14,939 nucleotides of DNA from DUEL01 sp964580565. GTDB taxonomy: Bacteria > Chloroflexota > Anaerolineae > B4-G1 > DUEL01. The stretch spans positions 1-14,939 of the forward strand of contig CAZOLN010000062.1 of assembly GCA_964580565.1 (NCBI GenBank), read 5' to 3'. The first letter of the stretch is position 1. Every line of letters starts with the position of its first letter. The position numbers and the translations under genes were made by a program. Below are positions 8,075 through 14,923 of this stretch, piece by piece. Below the pieces are notes generated by a model that saw only the letters and a program-made list of their open reading frames with translations, did not search any database and was not told the DNA's origin.

Positions 8075-9460
8075 ATGCGCCAACCGATCGTAGCGCTGGT
8101 AGGACGCCCCAACGTGGGCAAATCCACCCTCTTCAACCGGCTGGTCGGCCGGCGGCTGGCGGTGGTAGACGACCGACCCGGAACGACGCGGGACCGGATC
8201 CAGGCCTCCTGCGAGTGGGATGGGGTCCACTTCACCGTGGTGGACACCGGCGGCATCGAGGTGCTGCCGGAGAAGGTGGCGGCCGGGATACGGCCGGCGC
8301 CAGGACAGCCGCTGGCGGAGGACTCGGCCGCGTTCATCCCCCTCATCCGCGCCCAGGCGGAGATGGCCATCGCCGAGGCGGACGTGATCATCTTCCTGAC
8401 CGACGCCGCCGCCGGGCTCACCCCCGCCGACGAGGAGGTGGCGGACATCCTCCGTCGCTCGGAAAAGCCGGTCTTCCTGGCCGCCAACAAGGCGGAGAGC
8501 CCCCGCATCCGGGAGCAGGCGGTGGAGTTCTACGCCCTGGGCCTGGGGGAGGTGTACCCCATCTCCGCCCTGCACGGGATCGGCGTGGCCGACCTGCTGG
8601 ACAAGGTGGTGCAGGCGCTGCCCACGTGGGAGGCGGAGCCGGAGGACGAATCGGTCAAACTGGCGATCGTAGGGCGGCCCAACGTGGGGAAATCCTCCCT
8701 CCTGAACCGCCTCCTGGGAGAGGAGCGGGCCATCGTCAGCCCGGTGCCCGGCACCACGCGGGACGCCATCGACACGCGGATGGAATGGCAGGGGACCCCC
8801 ATCACGCTCATCGACACCGCTGGAATCCGACGGCGGGGGCGGATCCAGCCGGGGGTGGAGAAGTACTCGGTCCTGCGCGCGCTGCGGGCGATCCAGCGGG
8901 CGGACGTGGCCCTCCTGATGGTCGACGCCACGGAGGGGGTTACCGCCCAGGACACCCACGTCGCCTCCTTCGTGCTCGACGAGGGGTGCGGGGTGGTCGT
9001 GCTGGTCAACAAGTGGGACGCCATCGAGAAGGACACCTACACGATGCAGGAGTACACCCTGCACGTGCGGGAGGCGCTGAAGTTTATGGACTACGTGCCG
9101 GTCCTCTTCATCTCCGCCCTGACCGGCAAACGGGTCGATCGGGTGATCCCCACCGCGCTGGAGGTCCACGAGGCCCGACAGCACCGGATCCCCACCGGCG
9201 AACTGAACCGTCTCATCCAGGACGCCGTCGCTCGGCATGCCCCGCCCAGCAAGCGGGGGAAACGGCTGAAGATCTACTTCGTCAGCCAGCCGGAGGTGGC
9301 CCCACCCACCTTCGTCTTCCACGTCAACGACCCCGACCTGGTCCACTTCTCCTACGAACGGTATCTGGAGAACCGCATCCGAGAGCACTACCCCTTCGTC
9401 GGCACGCCCCTGCGGCTGATCTTCCGCGAGCGAGGCAGGAAGAAGAAAAAGGACCGATAG
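8075..9460 (+). CDS. der: Ribosome biogenesis GTPase Der (EngA)
   Basis: Double-GTPase that assists late 50S assembly, 461 residues. First G domain: GRPNVGKST at 10-18, DTGG at 57-60 and NKAE at 138-141, where Glu replaces the usual Asp of NKxD, a change I recall in some other Der proteins. Second G domain: GRPNVGKSS at 200-208, DTAG, and NKWD at 312-315. A C-terminal KH-like domain (about 380-456) carries FVFHVNDP and the terminal NRIREHYPF...GTPLRLIF pattern, followed by a basic RGRKKKKDR tail. After DTGG the first G domain has an insert of roughly 19 residues (about 62-90) compared with E. coli Der. The Shine-Dalgarno GGAGAGG lies in the last codons of cdaR, so the two are closely coupled. 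Confidence 0.97.
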   Translation: MRQPIVALVGRPNVGKSTLFNRLVGRRLAVVDDRPGTTRDRIQASCEWDGVHFTVVDTGGIEVLPEKVAAGIRPAPGQPLAEDSAAFIPLIRAQAEMAIAEADVIIFLTDAAAGLTPADEEVADILRRSEKPVFLAANKAESPRIREQAVEFYALGLGEVYPISALHGIGVADLLDKVVQALPTWEAEPEDESVKLAIVGRPNVGKSSLLNRLLGEERAIVSPVPGTTRDAIDTRMEWQGTPITLIDTAGIRRRGRIQPGVEKYSVLRALRAIQRADVALLMVDATEGVTAQDTHVASFVLDEGCGVVVLVNKWDAIEKDTYTMQEYTLHVREALKFMDYVPVLFISALTGKRVDRVIPTALEVHEARQHRIPTGELNRLIQDAVARHAPPSKRGKRLKIYFVSQPEVAPPTFVFHVNDPDLVHFSYERYLENRIREHYPFVGTPLRLIFRERGRKKKKDR

Positions 9461-9467
9461 CCGCCGG

Positions 9468-10673
9468 ATGCTCGACCTACTGAAACTCCTATCCGTCCTC
9501 ATCCTCATCCTCTTCCTCCTGGGCCGGCGATGGAACCTGGGCTGGGTTCTGCTGCTGGCGGCAGTCATCCTGGGGGTCCTCTTCGCCCGTCCCCCGCTGG
9601 ACCTGGGGCGGGACCTTCTCACAGCCGTTTTCTCCCCTCTGACCCTGCGCCTGGCCGCGGTGGTGGTCCTCATCATGCTGCTGGGCGAACTCCTCCGGGA
9701 GACGGCAGGGCTGGAGCGCATGGCGGAAGGACTGGAGGGGCTGGTGAAGGATGTGCGGATCGTGCTGGCGCTGTGGCCCGCCTTCATCGGCCTGCTGCCG
9801 ATGGTCGGTGGGGCGATGTTCTCCGCCCCGCTGGTCAACCAGATCGGCGAACGGCTGAAGATCGACAGCGCGCACCGCACCTTCGTCAACTACTGGTTCC
9901 GTCACGCCTGGGAATACGTCTTCCCCCTGTACCCCTCTTTCCTGCTGGGGGCGGCGCTGCTGGGGATCTCCGAGCACCAAGCGACGGCCGCCCTCTGGCC
10001 CCTCTTCGTCGCCAGCATCGTCGGCGGAGTCCTCTTCGGACTGGTAGGGATTCGCCGCGAGGCAGAGCAGCGGCCGCTCAAACGGAACGGCCTCTCCCTC
10101 CTCGTCCGCGGCGGGTGGCCCGTGGCGCTGGTGCTGACGCTGACCCTGGCCATCCATGTGGACCTCCTGATCGCGCTGCCGGCGGTCATCATCCTGCTCA
10201 TCAGGGTCTACCGGATCCCCCTCGCAAGGGGAGCGATGATCGCCTGGCAGCGCATCCCCTGGCGGACGGTGGTGGTGATCTTCGGAGCGATGGCCTTCCG
10301 TCAGACGCTGGAGTCGACGGGCGCGGTCCACGCCCTTTCCGCGGCCCTCACCGCGATGCACGTCCCTCTGTGGGTCCTCCTCTTCGCCGTCCCCTTCGCC
10401 GCCGGCCTGTTGACCGGGCTGGGCACCGGCGCGTTCAGCATCGGCTTTCCCATCGTCGTCCCGCTCCTGGCCCACAACCCACCCACTGCCGGAGAGATCG
10501 CCTGGGTCTGGTCCGGAGGGTTCCTGGGCGTCATGCTCTCGCCGATGCACCTCTGCCTGGCCCTCACCCACGACTACTTCCACGCCCGGCTAGGCGCGGT
10601 CTACCGGCGGCTCCTCCCTGCCGTCCTGCTGGTGGGCGTTGTGGGGGGCGGGCTTCTCTTCCTCTCGCGCTAG
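9468..10673 (+). CDS. DUF401 family integral membrane protein
   Basis: Polytopic membrane protein of 401 residues with about ten hydrophobic segments, for example 4-19, 24-40, 62-77, 98-118, 152-168, 175-194, 217-247, 265-277, 299-316 and 382-399. The conserved-looking blocks GLLPMVGGAMFSAPLVNQ (109-125), NYWFRHAWEYVFPLYPS (141-157) and GTGAFSIGFPIVVPLLA (319-335) match DUF401 proteins as I remember them, an uncharacterised group probably related to ion-transporter-superfamily carriers. Duplicated halves with a re-entrant GxG-type loop would fit a secondary transporter of an organic anion, but no substrate can be assigned. It starts 7 bases after der with only a weak ribosome-binding signal, so translation is probably coupled. 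It is the last gene of the run. Confidence 0.82.
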   Translation: MLDLLKLLSVLILILFLLGRRWNLGWVLLLAAVILGVLFARPPLDLGRDLLTAVFSPLTLRLAAVVVLIMLLGELLRETAGLERMAEGLEGLVKDVRIVLALWPAFIGLLPMVGGAMFSAPLVNQIGERLKIDSAHRTFVNYWFRHAWEYVFPLYPSFLLGAALLGISEHQATAALWPLFVASIVGGVLFGLVGIRREAEQRPLKRNGLSLLVRGGWPVALVLTLTLAIHVDLLIALPAVIILLIRVYRIPLARGAMIAWQRIPWRTVVVIFGAMAFRQTLESTGAVHALSAALTAMHVPLWVLLFAVPFAAGLLTGLGTGAFSIGFPIVVPLLAHNPPTAGEIAWVWSGGFLGVMLSPMHLCLALTHDYFHARLGAVYRRLLPAVLLVGVVGGGLLFLSR

Positions 10674-10674
10674 C

Positions 10675-10691
10675 GGGGGCCCGCCGCCCCC
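10675..10691 (+). terminator. GC-only hairpin right after the DUF401 stop codon
   Basis: GGGGGC (10675-10680) pairs with GCCCCC (10686-10691) around CCGCC, one base after the TAG. There is no T-tract, so this is not a canonical intrinsic terminator. It could still end or protect the 8.5 kb transcript. The next promoter begins at 10749. Confidence 0.35.
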
Positions 10692-10748
10692 CACCGGGCG
10701 AGCCATCTCAAAATCGAAAAGCAGCCTGAGCCACTGCCGACCGCTTCG

Positions 10749-10776
10749 TTGACTTCCCCCCCCAATCGGGTATAAT
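10749..10776 (+). promoter_or_regulatory. Near-consensus promoter of the solute-binding protein gene
   Basis: TTGACT (10749-10754), 16 bases, then a perfect TATAAT (10771-10776): eleven of twelve consensus positions. The start would be near 10783, giving a leader of about 29 bases with AGGGAGG (10797-10803) 8 bases before the ATG. This is the strongest promoter match in the window and marks a new transcription unit. Confidence 0.82.
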
Positions 10777-10811
10777 CTTCCCACCTCGATCCACCCAGGG
10801 AGGCTTGTGTA

Positions 10812-12779
10812 ATGAAGTGGACAAAGGCCGTCCTCTCGATGATCCTCTTAGGCTTCTGGCTCCTCGCCTCCTGCACCCCCGGCACCGTCGTGCAGACGGT
10901 GGTGGTGCCCGGCCCAACCCAGGTCGTCACAGCCACACCCCTGCCGACGGCGACGCCGGGCCCCAGGACGCTGACGATCTGCCAGGACGGTGAGCCGGAG
11001 ACGCTCTACCTCTACGGCGGCTCCGAGACCGCCAGGAACATCCTCGAAGCCATCTACGACGGCCCGATCGACCACCTCTCCTACGGATTCCAGCCGGTCA
11101 TCCTGGAGAAACTGCCCCGGCTGGAGGACGGAGACGCCTACTTCACCCCCGTCAACGTGCAGGCCGGCGATCGGGTGGTGGACATCAACGGACGGCCCGT
11201 CACCCTGGAGGAGGGGGTCCAGGTCTTCCCCAACCACACCTGTATGGATCCGACCAATCCGGACTGCGTCGTCACCTTCGACGGCGAAAGCATCCTAGAA
11301 ATGGAACAGATGGTCGTCCAGTGGCAGTTGAAGGAAGGGGTGACCTGGTCGGACGGCGAGCCGGTGACCGCCGAGGACTCCGTCTACAGTTACCAACTGG
11401 CCTGCGATCCGGAGACCCCGGCATCGGACCTGCTCAACCTCCCCTGGTCGAAAGAACTGTGCGAGCGGACCGCTTCCTACGCCGCCGCTGGCGCCCTCAC
11501 CGTGGTCTGGACCGGCCTGCCGGGGTACGTGGACGACCTGTACGCCCTGAACTTCTTCACCCCCCTACCCCGCCACCTCTGGCAGGGGTACGCCTCCGAC
11601 ACACTGGTCATTCAGCCGGAGAGCGCCCGCCAGCCCACCGGTTGGGGGCCCTTCGTCCTCACCGAATGGGTCCAGGGGGACCACATCACCCTGGAGCGGA
11701 ACCCCTACTACTTCCGGGCCGACGAGGGGCTGCCGAAGGTGGACCGGATCGTCTTCCGCTTCGCCTCCGACGTCAACGGTCTGGTGGCGATGATGATGGC
11801 CGGGGAGTGCGACATCGGCCTGATGGGGGACGGGCGGCTGGGGAACCTGCTCCCCTCCTCCCTGGATGAGGTGATGCCGATCCTCATCGCTGCGCAGAGG
11901 GAAGGGCTTCTCCAACTGGTCGTCGCCCGCAGCGACGTATGGGAGCACCTGGCCTTCGGCATCCTCCCCGCCCGAGGGTACAACCGGCCGGATTTCTTCG
12001 ACGACGCCCGGGTACGCCAGGCCTTCGCCCAATGCATCGACCGCCAGACCCTGGTGGACGAGTTAACCTTCGGGATGGGCACGGTCGCCGACGCCTACCT
12101 GCCGCCGGACCACCCTCTCTACGACGAAAGCCGCGTCACCCGCTGGCCGTACGACCCCCAGGCCGGACGGGCGCTCCTGGAGGAGGTCGGTTGGGTGGAC
12201 GAGGACGGGGACGGCGTGGTGGAGGCCCACGGCGTGACGGGAGTGCGGCGGGGGACCCCCTTCGCGGTGGAATTGATGTTCCCGTCCGACAACCGACAAC
12301 AGGAGACCATCGCCCGCATCCTGCGAGCCAACCTGGCCGACTGCGGCATCCAGGTCGACCTGATCCCCGTGCCGCTCCAGGACTTCCTCGCCGACGGCCC
12401 TCAGGGCCCCCTCCTGGGCCGCCAGTTCGACCTGGCTCTGTTCAACTGGTTCAACGAGTTCGAGCCCCCCTGCACCCTCTACCTCACCGAGCAGATCCCC
12501 GGGCCGGAGGATTGGGGGCGGTTCAACGTAACCGGCTTTTCCGACGAAGCGTACGATCAGGCCTGCCGCGCTGCGCTGGCGGCGATGCCGGGGACCGAGG
12601 AGTATCGCGAACATCACCTCCAGGCGCTGGAGATCTTCTCCCAGGAACTGCCGGATCTCCCGCTCTTTTGGTGGGTTCGGGTGGCCGTCACCCGACCGGA
12701 GGTGACCGGTTTCACCGTCGACCCGTCGGAGGAGAGCCTGCTGTGGAACATCGAGTCAATCGGGCTAGGTGAGCCATAA
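10812..12779 (+). CDS. ABC transporter family 5 solute-binding lipoprotein
   Basis: Extracytoplasmic binding protein of the peptide/nickel (SBP_bac_5) family, 655 residues. A lipoprotein signal is clear: basic MKWTK start, hydrophobic core, then LLAS before Cys21. Residues 22-52 form a Thr/Pro/Val-rich low-complexity linker (VVVPGPTQVVTATPLPTA), as in Chloroflexota surface lipoproteins. The mature domain contains the family pattern LKEGVTWSDGEPVTAEDSVY, then GWGPFVLTEWVQGD with LERNPYYF, the VRQAFAQCIDRQTLVDELTFG block, and a DEDGDGVVEAHG loop usual in this family. Ligand could be an oligopeptide, sugar or metal complex and cannot be decided. No permease or ATPase gene is adjacent, so it either uses a transporter encoded elsewhere or is an orphan receptor. 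The downstream fusion gene begins 2 bases after the stop and is probably co-transcribed. Confidence 0.92.
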   Translation: MKWTKAVLSMILLGFWLLASCTPGTVVQTVVVPGPTQVVTATPLPTATPGPRTLTICQDGEPETLYLYGGSETARNILEAIYDGPIDHLSYGFQPVILEKLPRLEDGDAYFTPVNVQAGDRVVDINGRPVTLEEGVQVFPNHTCMDPTNPDCVVTFDGESILEMEQMVVQWQLKEGVTWSDGEPVTAEDSVYSYQLACDPETPASDLLNLPWSKELCERTASYAAAGALTVVWTGLPGYVDDLYALNFFTPLPRHLWQGYASDTLVIQPESARQPTGWGPFVLTEWVQGDHITLERNPYYFRADEGLPKVDRIVFRFASDVNGLVAMMMAGECDIGLMGDGRLGNLLPSSLDEVMPILIAAQREGLLQLVVARSDVWEHLAFGILPARGYNRPDFFDDARVRQAFAQCIDRQTLVDELTFGMGTVADAYLPPDHPLYDESRVTRWPYDPQAGRALLEEVGWVDEDGDGVVEAHGVTGVRRGTPFAVELMFPSDNRQQETIARILRANLADCGIQVDLIPVPLQDFLADGPQGPLLGRQFDLALFNWFNEFEPPCTLYLTEQIPGPEDWGRFNVTGFSDEAYDQACRAALAAMPGTEEYREHHLQALEIFSQELPDLPLFWWVRVAVTRPEVTGFTVDPSEESLLWNIESIGLGEP

Positions 12780-12781
12780 GA

Positions 12782-14410
12782 GTGGTCGAGAAGCGCGGAC
12801 GGCGGGGCTGGCGCTGGCTCCTCATGCGCGGGGACCGGCTCCACCCTCTCTGGCGGGCATTCATCTACCTCCTTCTCCTGCTGGGGACAGAGATCTTCGG
12901 CAGCCTTCTCCTCGGGCTCCTCTACGCCATCGGCCTGCTCCTGCTGGGAGGCCCCCAAAAGATCGGCGAGGCCCTCCTGGGAGGCGGCGTGCCCCGAACG
13001 GTGTTCCTGGGCCTCGGCTGGTGGCGGTTAGCGACCGGTCTGGGGCTGGCGCTGATCCTGGGTCGCTTCCTGGATAAGGAGCCCGCGGAGACGATGGGGC
13101 TGGACCGGCGGCGAGCCGGGCGGGATGGCCTGCTGGGGGCGCTCTTTGGGTTGGGGACGATGGGGGCCATCGGCGGCCTCCTCGTGGCCCTGCGCTGGGC
13201 CAGCCCGGCCCGGGGGAGCGCGGGTCCGGCCGACCTCCTCTTGGATATGATCGCGCTTCTACCGGCGGCCGCGGCAGAAGAGATCGCCTTCCGCGGCTAC
13301 CTCCAGCGGGCTTTCGGCGAATGGCGCGGTCCGGTGATCGGCATCCTGGTCTCCTCTGTCATCTTCGCCCTCTTCCACGCGCTCAACCCCCACGTCAACC
13401 CGATGGGCCTCCTCAACATCCTGCTCGCCGGGGTGGTCTTCGCCGTCTCCGTCGAACGGACCGGGACCCTCTGGCTGGCGACCGGATACCATTTCCTCTG
13501 GAACCTGACCCAGGGGACGATCCTGGGGATGCCGGTCAGCGGGATGGACTGGCAGGGGCTGTTGGACCTCTCGCCCCGCGGGCCGGCGATCTGGACCGGG
13601 GGGCCCTTCGGCCCGGAAGGCGGGCTGGCCGCGACGCTGGTCCTGCTCCTCAGCCTGATCCCCCTCTGGCTCCTCACCCGCCGACCGGCGACGGTGGCGG
13701 TGGCCTGCCGGAACCAGCGAGCGGGGGTGGAGGCCGCGTTCGGCCCGCTTCCGGCGGTCCATCACCGGCTGGACGTGGGCCCCCGCCTCTTCCGCGACCT
13801 CGCCCCGGCCCCGACGCGAGGCCGGATGGGAGAGGTGGTCCTCCTCCTGCGCCGCGCCGACGGCAAGGTGCTCCTGCACACCAAGTCGTTCTACCCACCT
13901 GGGACCTACCGGCTGCCCAGCGGGGGGATCCGCCCCGGCGAGGGCGTGACGGAGGCAGCCCGGCGCGAGGCGGCCGAGGAGACCGGCCTCTCCGCCCGCG
14001 AGCCCCGTCCCCTGGGGCTGCTGACCTACACCCTCCGGGACGGCCGGCGACGGTGCTTCTTTCACTCCTGGTTGGTCGCGGCCGACGTGGAGGGCGAACC
14101 GAACCCCGGCGACGGGGAGGAGGGGATCGCTGGCTTCCGCTGGGTCGGCCCGGAGGAACTGGACCGCGCGGCGGAGGCCCTTCGGGCGCTCCCGCCCAAG
14201 TGGGACGGCTGGGGGCGGTTCCGCGCTCTGGCCCACGAGGCGGCCGCCCGCCGGCTGAGCACAACGCAGGACGCAAGACGCAGGATGCAGGAGGAGATGG
14301 ACGGTGATCGGGTTCGAGCCGACCGACGAGCAGAAGCAGGTACAACGGCTGGCCCACCGGTTCGCCGAGGAGGAGATCCGACCGGCGGCGACGGAATACG
14401 ACGAGCGTGA
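12782..14410 (+). CDS. Fusion of CPBP intramembrane metalloprotease and Nudix hydrolase
   Basis: One uninterrupted frame of 542 codons. Residues 1-310 are a CPBP (CAAX/Abi) membrane protease with about eight hydrophobic helices and all three motifs: EEIAFR (Glu166-Glu167, Arg171), FALFH (Phe195, His199) and HFLWN (His237, Asn241). Residues 335-492 are a Nudix hydrolase with an intact Nudix box at 381-403 (G x5 E x7 REAAEETGL), preceded by YRLPSG, so pyrophosphohydrolase activity on a nucleoside-diphosphate-linked substrate is expected on the cytoplasmic side. Residues 493-542 look non-native: they are read through a heptamer repeat and, out of frame, through the first 107 bases of the next gene. 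GTG 12782 is taken as start because it lies 2 bases after the previous stop with AGGTGA upstream; ATG 12824 is possible. Two originally adjacent genes joined by loss of a stop, or a sequencing error in the junction, are alternatives to a stable fusion. Confidence 0.82.
   Translation: MVEKRGRRGWRWLLMRGDRLHPLWRAFIYLLLLLGTEIFGSLLLGLLYAIGLLLLGGPQKIGEALLGGGVPRTVFLGLGWWRLATGLGLALILGRFLDKEPAETMGLDRRRAGRDGLLGALFGLGTMGAIGGLLVALRWASPARGSAGPADLLLDMIALLPAAAAEEIAFRGYLQRAFGEWRGPVIGILVSSVIFALFHALNPHVNPMGLLNILLAGVVFAVSVERTGTLWLATGYHFLWNLTQGTILGMPVSGMDWQGLLDLSPRGPAIWTGGPFGPEGGLAATLVLLLSLIPLWLLTRRPATVAVACRNQRAGVEAAFGPLPAVHHRLDVGPRLFRDLAPAPTRGRMGEVVLLLRRADGKVLLHTKSFYPPGTYRLPSGGIRPGEGVTEAARREAAEETGLSAREPRPLGLLTYTLRDGRRRCFFHSWLVAADVEGEPNPGDGEEGIAGFRWVGPEELDRAAEALRALPPKWDGWGRFRALAHEAAARRLSTTQDARRRMQEEMDGDRVRADRRAEAGTTAGPPVRRGGDPTGGDGIRRA
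14264..14291 (+). repeat. Heptanucleotide tandem repeat, four copies of ACGCARG type
   Basis: Four consecutive units: ACGCAGG, ACGCAAG, ACGCAGG, ATGCAGG. They begin 6 bases after the codon for Leu492, where Nudix homology ends, and finish inside the Shine-Dalgarno of the following gene (GGAGGAG 14290-14296). A seven-base unit shifts frame with each copy gained or lost, so copy number here decides where the upstream ORF stops. Confidence 0.8.
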
Positions 14411-14672
14411 GGAGACGCCCTGGCCGACCCTCCAGAAGGTCGACCAGGGCCTGCCCGTCAACATCCAGGCCAGCATGGCCAAGGCCTACGCCGCCGATAT
14501 GGCGATGCGCATTACCACCGACGCGGTCCAGATCTTGGGCAGCTACGGCTATATGCGGGAGTACCCGGTGGAGAAGTGGATGCGGCACGCGAAGATCCTC
14601 CAGATCGTGGAGGGGACGAGCCAGATCCAGCGGGTGATCATCTCGCAGATGCTGGCGATGGGGATGAAGTAG
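14304..14672 (+). pseudogene. Acyl-CoA dehydrogenase with internal deletion
   Basis: A 122-codon ORF made of the two ends of an acyl-CoA dehydrogenase. Residues 1-45 (FEPTDEQKQVQRLAHRFAEE and onward) match the family's N-terminal helical start. Residues 47-122 match the C-terminal helical domain: DQGLPVNIQASMAKAYAADM, DAVQILGSYGYMREYPVEKW and IVEGTSQIQR, where Glu103 corresponds to the usual catalytic base. The family is normally about 380 residues, so roughly 250-270 residues, including the whole middle beta domain and much of the flavin and acyl-CoA sites, are missing. The join lies near 14436 and keeps frame. GTG 14304 has GGAGGAG 7 bases upstream, so the original start survives. The upstream Nudix frame overlaps its first 107 bases. 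An assembly collapse is the alternative to genuine decay. Confidence 0.85.
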
Positions 14673-14703
14673 GACAGGGGACGCGGGGACGTGGAGAAGG
14701 GGG

Positions 14704-14789
14704 AACCACAGAGACACGGAGGACACAGAGAAACACCGAGGCGCTTCAAGAACTCCGCGAAACTCCGTGCCCTCTGCGTCTCCGTGGTT
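14704..14789. repeat. Long imperfect inverted repeat of the CACAGAG intergenic family
   Basis: AACCACAGAGACACGGAGG (14704-14722) and CCTCTGCGTCTCCGTGGTT (14771-14789) match in inverted orientation at 16 of 19 positions. The interior repeats similar material (GACACAGAG, ACACCGAGG, CTCCGCGAAACTCCGTG). Similar intergenic sequences built from CACAGAGACACAGAG units are, as I recall, widespread in several bacterial phyla, without a settled function. It begins 31 bases after the acyl-CoA dehydrogenase remnant and could fold as a long hairpin on either strand. Confidence 0.8.
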
Positions 14790-14885
14790 AGAATGGTTAG
14801 AGTTGTAGACATCGTCCCGGAGTGAGCAGCGTCTTGAAGGGAACGGGCCTGACCAAGAACGAGCTGCGTAGGAGATGGGGGCCCT

Positions 14886-14923
14886 GCTTCAGCGGGGACT
14901 TCTCCGGCTGAAGCCGGACGTCC
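14886..14923. repeat. REP-like palindrome with competing inverted repeats
   Basis: TCCGGC-TGAA-GCCGGA (14903-14918) is a perfect hairpin, extended by GGAC (14896-14899) and GTCC (14920-14923). An alternative pairing joins GCTTCAGC (14886-14893) with GCTGAAGC (14907-14914), so two structures exclude each other. The GGCTGAAGCC core resembles the hairpin at 3502-3521. Confidence 0.65.

Noticed and set aside
6413..9889. Open frame of 1158 codons on the minus strand
   Set aside because: It runs antisense through cdaA, cdaR, der and the DUF401 gene, all with clear family motifs. Its translation is dominated by Arg, Asp, Gly, His and Gln without recognisable domains, as expected for a mirror frame in GC-rich DNA.
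9489..10583. Long minus-strand frame opposite the DUF401 gene
   Set aside because: The translation is highly charged and repetitive in Glu, Gly, Asp and Gln, the mirror of a Leu/Val-rich membrane protein.
14264..14291. Short repeat array as a CRISPR
   Set aside because: Units are seven bases in direct tandem with no spacers and no cas genes nearby.
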